A stretch of 11,664 bases of DNA, taken from the NCBI GenBank assembly GCA_025331435.1, contig JAIWNI010000316.1, forward strand, positions 1-11,664, given 5' to 3'. This DNA is from Choanephora cucurbitarum. Its lineage: Eukaryota; Mucoromycota; Mucoromycetes; Mucorales; Choanephoraceae. Every line of letters starts with the position of its first letter. Position 1 is the stretch's first letter. The notes under the pieces were generated by a model that worked only from the letters and a program-made list of their open reading frames with translations, ran no database searches and was not told the origin of the DNA. Made by a program: the position numbers and the translations under genes. This document shows positions 8,492 to 11,664 of the stretch, in pieces.

Positions 8492-9952
8492 ACTGTGAGT
8501 GTCTTTACATAACTTTGTTACGAATTACCTTTCTTTCAACTTGGGTTAACATAAATCAATCAACATCCTTTTCTCTCTTCATTTTAGTTTACTTGCCCAC
8601 TATTGCTCATTTCTTCTAACCTCTGCTCTGTCTTTTACTCCTTTTTGCCATCCCTTGTCAAAATATCTTGTGGTTGCACTTTTGAGAAGCCCATTATTGT
8701 TGTACAAGACTCTTACTTGCTTTCTCCAAGTTGGGTATGCCACTGATCTTGACATCACGCATGTTGCTTCACAATCTTGAACCAAGTGAACCGCTTAAGC
8801 GCCCTAACAAGTGTAACCTTCATGTTTTATATCAGCAAAGCTGTGTAATTATTTTTTTCTAACTTCTACCTTTGAATAGCTACTCATGTTCTTCTTTCTG
8901 CCAAACTTGACTTCAAGTGTTCAAGATTCTCAACATCGTCAACCGATGCATCTCTCATTGGGTACATCATGTCGATCCTAAGTACTGCATGATGTCAACA
9001 TTCCAGAATCTTGAGGTTCGAAACTTACTGGGCTTGACTAAAGTGGTTTATTTTGCTTCAAGTTACTTGGAAGAAAGTAGCAAAATTATTTCCCGCATTC
9101 ACGCGTGGTCTTTTTTTTTTCTACAGAAGCCTTTGTTCAGTTTGCTTGGCTGGTCCATCGCTTCCACTCTTATGGTCTATTTTTCTTGCGCTTTCTACTG
9201 CTGCTTTTGGGATGGCTCACAACTCTCGCTGTAGTTAGGTATTACGAAAAAAGGATGAAACGTCTACCATCACTAATTCAACCCACTTCATATAGGAAGT
9301 GAATCAATCCCAGCTTAAGCCTATCAAAATGTAAGCCCTTCTTGTTTCTTGGAATACAATAATTGACCAAAGTCCTTTTTTATTTGCTTTTAGACAACTC
9401 GAATGAATTGTTATTTGATTCCACGGTTTTATGAAGATATGCTTAAATGATGGCAAGCACCCAACTAAGCCTCCTCTCTTTCCCCGGGTAAACGTGATCA
9501 AACCTACAAAGCGGATTAGATCGGAGGCATGGCTAATACCGGAAGCAAAGCTAATGAGGTGTCCATATATAGTAGCCTAAAGGATCTACAATCTATACAA
9601 AAAATAAAGCTTTTCTATTTGTTTAAATTAACGGATCAGAATACATTATATCAGACCTAAAGAAGTATAGTATATACCTAATATGACCTGAATCCCATCG
9701 ATCTCGATATGGATAATTAAAACCTGCTCAGTCGGAATCATTTAGTTGCTGAAAACTGATTTGTTCGTCTAGACCCGAACCATGATTGTTACTGGAAAGG
9801 AAACAATTTAACCGAAGATATCAAGCATTATGATTTGCTTAATTGTTTTTCTCATCTGCTAATTCAACTGTGCAGTGCCACTAAAATGGAGTATATACAC
9901 TGATTTCAACTGAGTCTTTTGAAGAAATTGACTGTGGCGCTCACTTTAGGAT

Positions 9953-9971
9953 ACACAGTAAATAACTGTGT
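9953..9971 (+). repeat. Inverted repeat, 7-bp arms
   Basis: ACACAGT (9953-9959) and ACTGTGT (9965-9971) are separated by AAATA. It is a perfect small hairpin in otherwise featureless sequence, with no function visible. Confidence 0.6.
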
Positions 9972-10275
9972 GAACTCACTCCCTTTGACACAATCTACTA
10001 CAGGAAACTATACACTCCGTGCGCTGTGGTGGGAAATGATATAAAAGAGGATTTGCATATATCTATTTATACCTTATACCTATGAAAAGATATAGTGCAC
10101 TTTAAGCGACTCATGGATTAGTTTACAAAGCTGTACAAACTATTACAATATTATTATTTTGCTACTTATAGATAAAGAAGCCTCGAAAGACAGAAATTTT
10201 CTCATCAAGCGCTCAATAGCGTGATCCTTTAGATAACGCAGAACCACATATATCATAATAAAGACACTTTACATT

Positions 10276-10293
10276 AGCTCACCTCAATGAGCT
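10276..10293 (+). repeat. Inverted repeat AGCTCA / TGAGCT
   Basis: Six-base arms at 10276-10281 and 10288-10293 with a six-base loop. AGCTCAC also occurs as a direct repeat here, starting at 10276 and 10290. Probably chance. Confidence 0.45.
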
Positions 10294-11061
10294 CACATTA
10301 ATAATATTCACGATGCAATTCAACAAATCTACTTTATTGTGTTTAAGATCTCATAAATAGTTGTCTACTGCTGCATAATAGAATGATGGGATAACACAGA
10401 CAGAGCATTAAAGTCCAAGTATGAAATATTGAATTTGGGTAGTATACTGTGATTACATTGAAAAGGTTACTGGTATGTGTTTGCGTCAATGACTATTGCA
10501 GTGAGAGAAACTCTTGTGATAAATCGAAACATGTTGAAGAACTGACCATCTCATATTACGTATTAACTGAGAAGTGTTTGTTCTTTATTTGTTAGCAGTA
10601 ATCCATTAGGATGTGGTATTCGAGCCATATACATTTCCACGCAAAGGCATTGATCTCATTATCACCTAGGGTGAATAAGCAATATGTAATCAGAATAACT
10701 TAGGTGCTGTTTGCAGTAAAAATATGATGGCTTAATCTATAATAAAGGTAGTACAATGTTTTTTAGAAACTGATTTAAATGAGTTTTCGTTAACTCTCAC
10801 CTTGATTTCAAGTACATCATATCAACGAAACAATAGGGCAAGGAGAATTATCAATCGCAAATCATTAAAGCACACACCTCGATTTCTCCAGCATTTTGGT
10901 AACATGAGGCTCTAGTGGAAAAGCATCGTTATTAGCTGGCTGTATGCAGAATATTGATTCATGATCGAACAACATCGGTATGATATCAAGTGTAACAATT
11001 TAAATCTTCGGTCTATAATCAATCAACACAAATCATATGGGCGGATTGAGATAAATTAGTT

Positions 11062-11190
11062 TAAAAAAATAAGGGCGACCAATAAGTAATGAGAAATAAA
11101 AAGAGAAACTAGATGAAAAAGAGGGCAAAAAGTAAAAAGTGGAGAAGTGTAAAAAGGGTAAAGAGGAAAAAAAGCAAAAAAGAGAAAAAG
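11062..11190 (+). repeat. Low-complexity purine (A/G) tract
   Basis: The + strand is almost all A and G for about 130 bases, with a few T and C. On the - strand this produces an artificial Phe/Leu-rich open run (11318-11109), which I do not call a gene. It resembles the tract at 280-368 in composition but not in exact sequence. Confidence 0.6.
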
Positions 11191-11195
11191 TCAAG

Positions 11196-11207
11196 CTGAT
11201 CGATCAG
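11196..11207 (+). repeat. Perfect 12-bp palindrome
   Basis: CTGATCGATCAG reads the same on both strands. It lies directly after the purine tract. It could be a protein-binding site or chance. Confidence 0.6.
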
Positions 11208-11448
11208 AACAAACTGATTTGATTGGACAGTGACTGCAATTTTTTTCGTATCGTTCTTAGAAAGATCTTTCATAAAACTGATCTTCATCCTTTGATTGTC
11301 CCTTTTTTTTCTTTTCACTCATTTACTTCTATTTTATTAAAGAACCTTCTATAAAACAAATTAATTTTGACAGATGCGCACGAAAGCAGATTGAATACAT
11401 TTTACTACAAGTACACGATACATGTCTCATATACGTTTGTAATACACA

Positions 11449-11454
11449 TTTATT
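11449..11454 (-). terminator. Polyadenylation signal of the second transposase
   Basis: AATAAA on the - strand begins 16 bp after the stop codon of the transposase at 11470. That is close but usable. A second AATAAA on the - strand at 11338-11333 is an alternative. Confidence 0.5.
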
Positions 11455-11469
11455 ATTATGAAAAGCGGT

Positions 11470-11664
11470 TTACATTTTACTGATTTGACCACATTTAAGA
11501 TTGTTAAATTTCTTATAGTACAGGGCATTTGGCCAAATCAGCTTGTATTCCAATGGGTTGTGGCTGTACCGGACATAACCAACAACACTCATGATATCTT
11601 CTGCCAAGCAAACCATAACCTTTCCAGAAGAGTTACTCTCAAATAGAGTGATTGCAGGCACCCC
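11470..11664 (-). CDS. C-terminal end of a second Tnp2-type transposase (partial)
   Basis: The last 64 codons of a transposase whose upstream part lies beyond the window. The frame enters at the window edge as GVPAITLFES and ends YYKKFNNLKCGQISKM, with TAA at 11472-11470. It aligns along its whole length with the C-terminal module of the transposase relic ending at 6414. Shared blocks are ITLF, MVC, EDI, VRY, LIWP, A-YYKK, NLK and the final Met. By hand about 35 of 64 positions are identical (near 55 %) with one single-residue gap. The module contains no stop or frame change in the visible part, unlike the other copy. It is on the opposite strand, so the two genes converge tail to tail with about 5 kb between stops. 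The true start is outside the window, and the internal Met near the edge is not a start. Its likely role is the same as in the other copy, transposition of its own element. Confidence 0.85.
   Translation of the reverse strand, partial: GVPAITLFESNSSGKVMVCLAEDIMSVVGYVRYSHNPLEYKLIWPNALYYKKFNNLKCGQISKM

Larger units (their letters stand above)
7650..9450 (-). other. Pyrimidine-rich block, possible remains of a - strand gene
   Basis: Hand counts of several 60-base lines give roughly 58-77 % C+T on + (for example 46 of 60 at 8581-8640). This is far more skewed than the flanks. In these fungi transcribed strands tend to be purine-rich, so the - strand is the likelier former coding strand. Short - strand open runs with protein-like composition occur at 8970-8884 (28 codons, MMYPMRDASVDDVENLEHLK at the start) and 8185-7928. 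The + frames here all lack ATG starts and are Phe/Leu/Ser-rich reflections of the same bias. No family could be named. Confidence 0.3.
9550..11060. other. Spacer, only small inverted repeats
   Basis: About 1.5 kb of AT-rich sequence without a reading frame worth reporting. It contains a 7-bp inverted repeat (9953-9971), a 6-bp one (10276-10293) and a TATA-like GATATAAAAG near 10038 with no gene downstream. No RNA gene was recognised. Confidence 0.55.

Noticed and set aside
8917..9302. Overlapping + strand open frames that look like a small membrane protein, followed by an intron-like stretch at 9331-9393 (GTAAGC to TTTTAG)
   Set aside because: None of the frames starts with ATG, and they are Phe/Leu-rich because the strand is pyrimidine-rich. 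A stop at 9300-9302 separates them from the putative intron. The splice-like signals alone are not enough.
9304..9501. 65-codon - strand frame
   Set aside because: Random-looking composition, no family motif, and no support from the flanking sequence.
11109..11318. - strand open frame with a hydrophobic tail
   Set aside because: The hydrophobic part is just the complement of the purine tract, so it is a low-complexity artefact.
1..11664. CRISPR arrays, rRNA, riboswitches, phage or bacterial defence genes
   Set aside because: No spaced direct repeats, conserved RNA cores or bacterial gene organisation were seen. The introns and promoter elements are eukaryotic.

Overview
The window looks like repeat-rich, gene-poor nuclear DNA from an early-diverging fungus, most likely Mucoromycota (Mucorales-like). 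That placement is an inference from three things: strongly AT-rich spacer, very short GT-AG introns of about 60 nt, and transposase remains whose closest recognisable type is the Tnp2/CACTA-like (Plavaka-related) transposase common in Mucorales. There are no bacterial-style operons, ribosome binding sites, rRNA, tRNA or CRISPR arrays.

Layout. (1) 1-667 is AT-rich spacer with a purine tract. (2) 668-1030 is a Cys/Gly/Ser-rich repeat reading frame with a signal-peptide-like start, built on a 12-15 bp minisatellite (+ strand). It has no ATG, so it is doubtful as a gene. (3) 1056-1788 on the - strand is a broken gene of a family I do not recognise. It spans three reading frames, with one internal stop and one probable intron. 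(4) 1789-3130 is mostly spacer, with a weak 81-codon ORF at 2536-2781. (5) 3131-6482 is one decayed transposon gene on the + strand. In order it holds a TATA box, a tandem leader repeat, a C2HC zinc-finger remnant, an acidic linker, a Tnp2 catalytic core carrying two convincing introns, a conserved C-terminal module, a structured 3' region and an AATAAA signal. (6) 6483-11440 has no convincing gene. About 7650-9450 is strikingly pyrimidine-rich on + and holds protein-like patches on the - strand, perhaps a long-dead gene. (7) 11470-11664 on the - strand is the C-terminal end of a second, divergent Tnp2-type transposase that runs off the window and faces the first copy tail to tail.

The recognisable genes do not form a pathway. 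The window is best read as a transposon graveyard. The upstream copy carries at least ten frame or stop lesions, while the visible 64 codons of the downstream copy are undamaged. I saw no evidence for a new defence, metabolic or regulatory system. The items most worth a second look are the unrecognised - strand gene family at 1056-1788, the tail-to-tail pair of diverged transposases, and the structured 3' region at 6419-6473.
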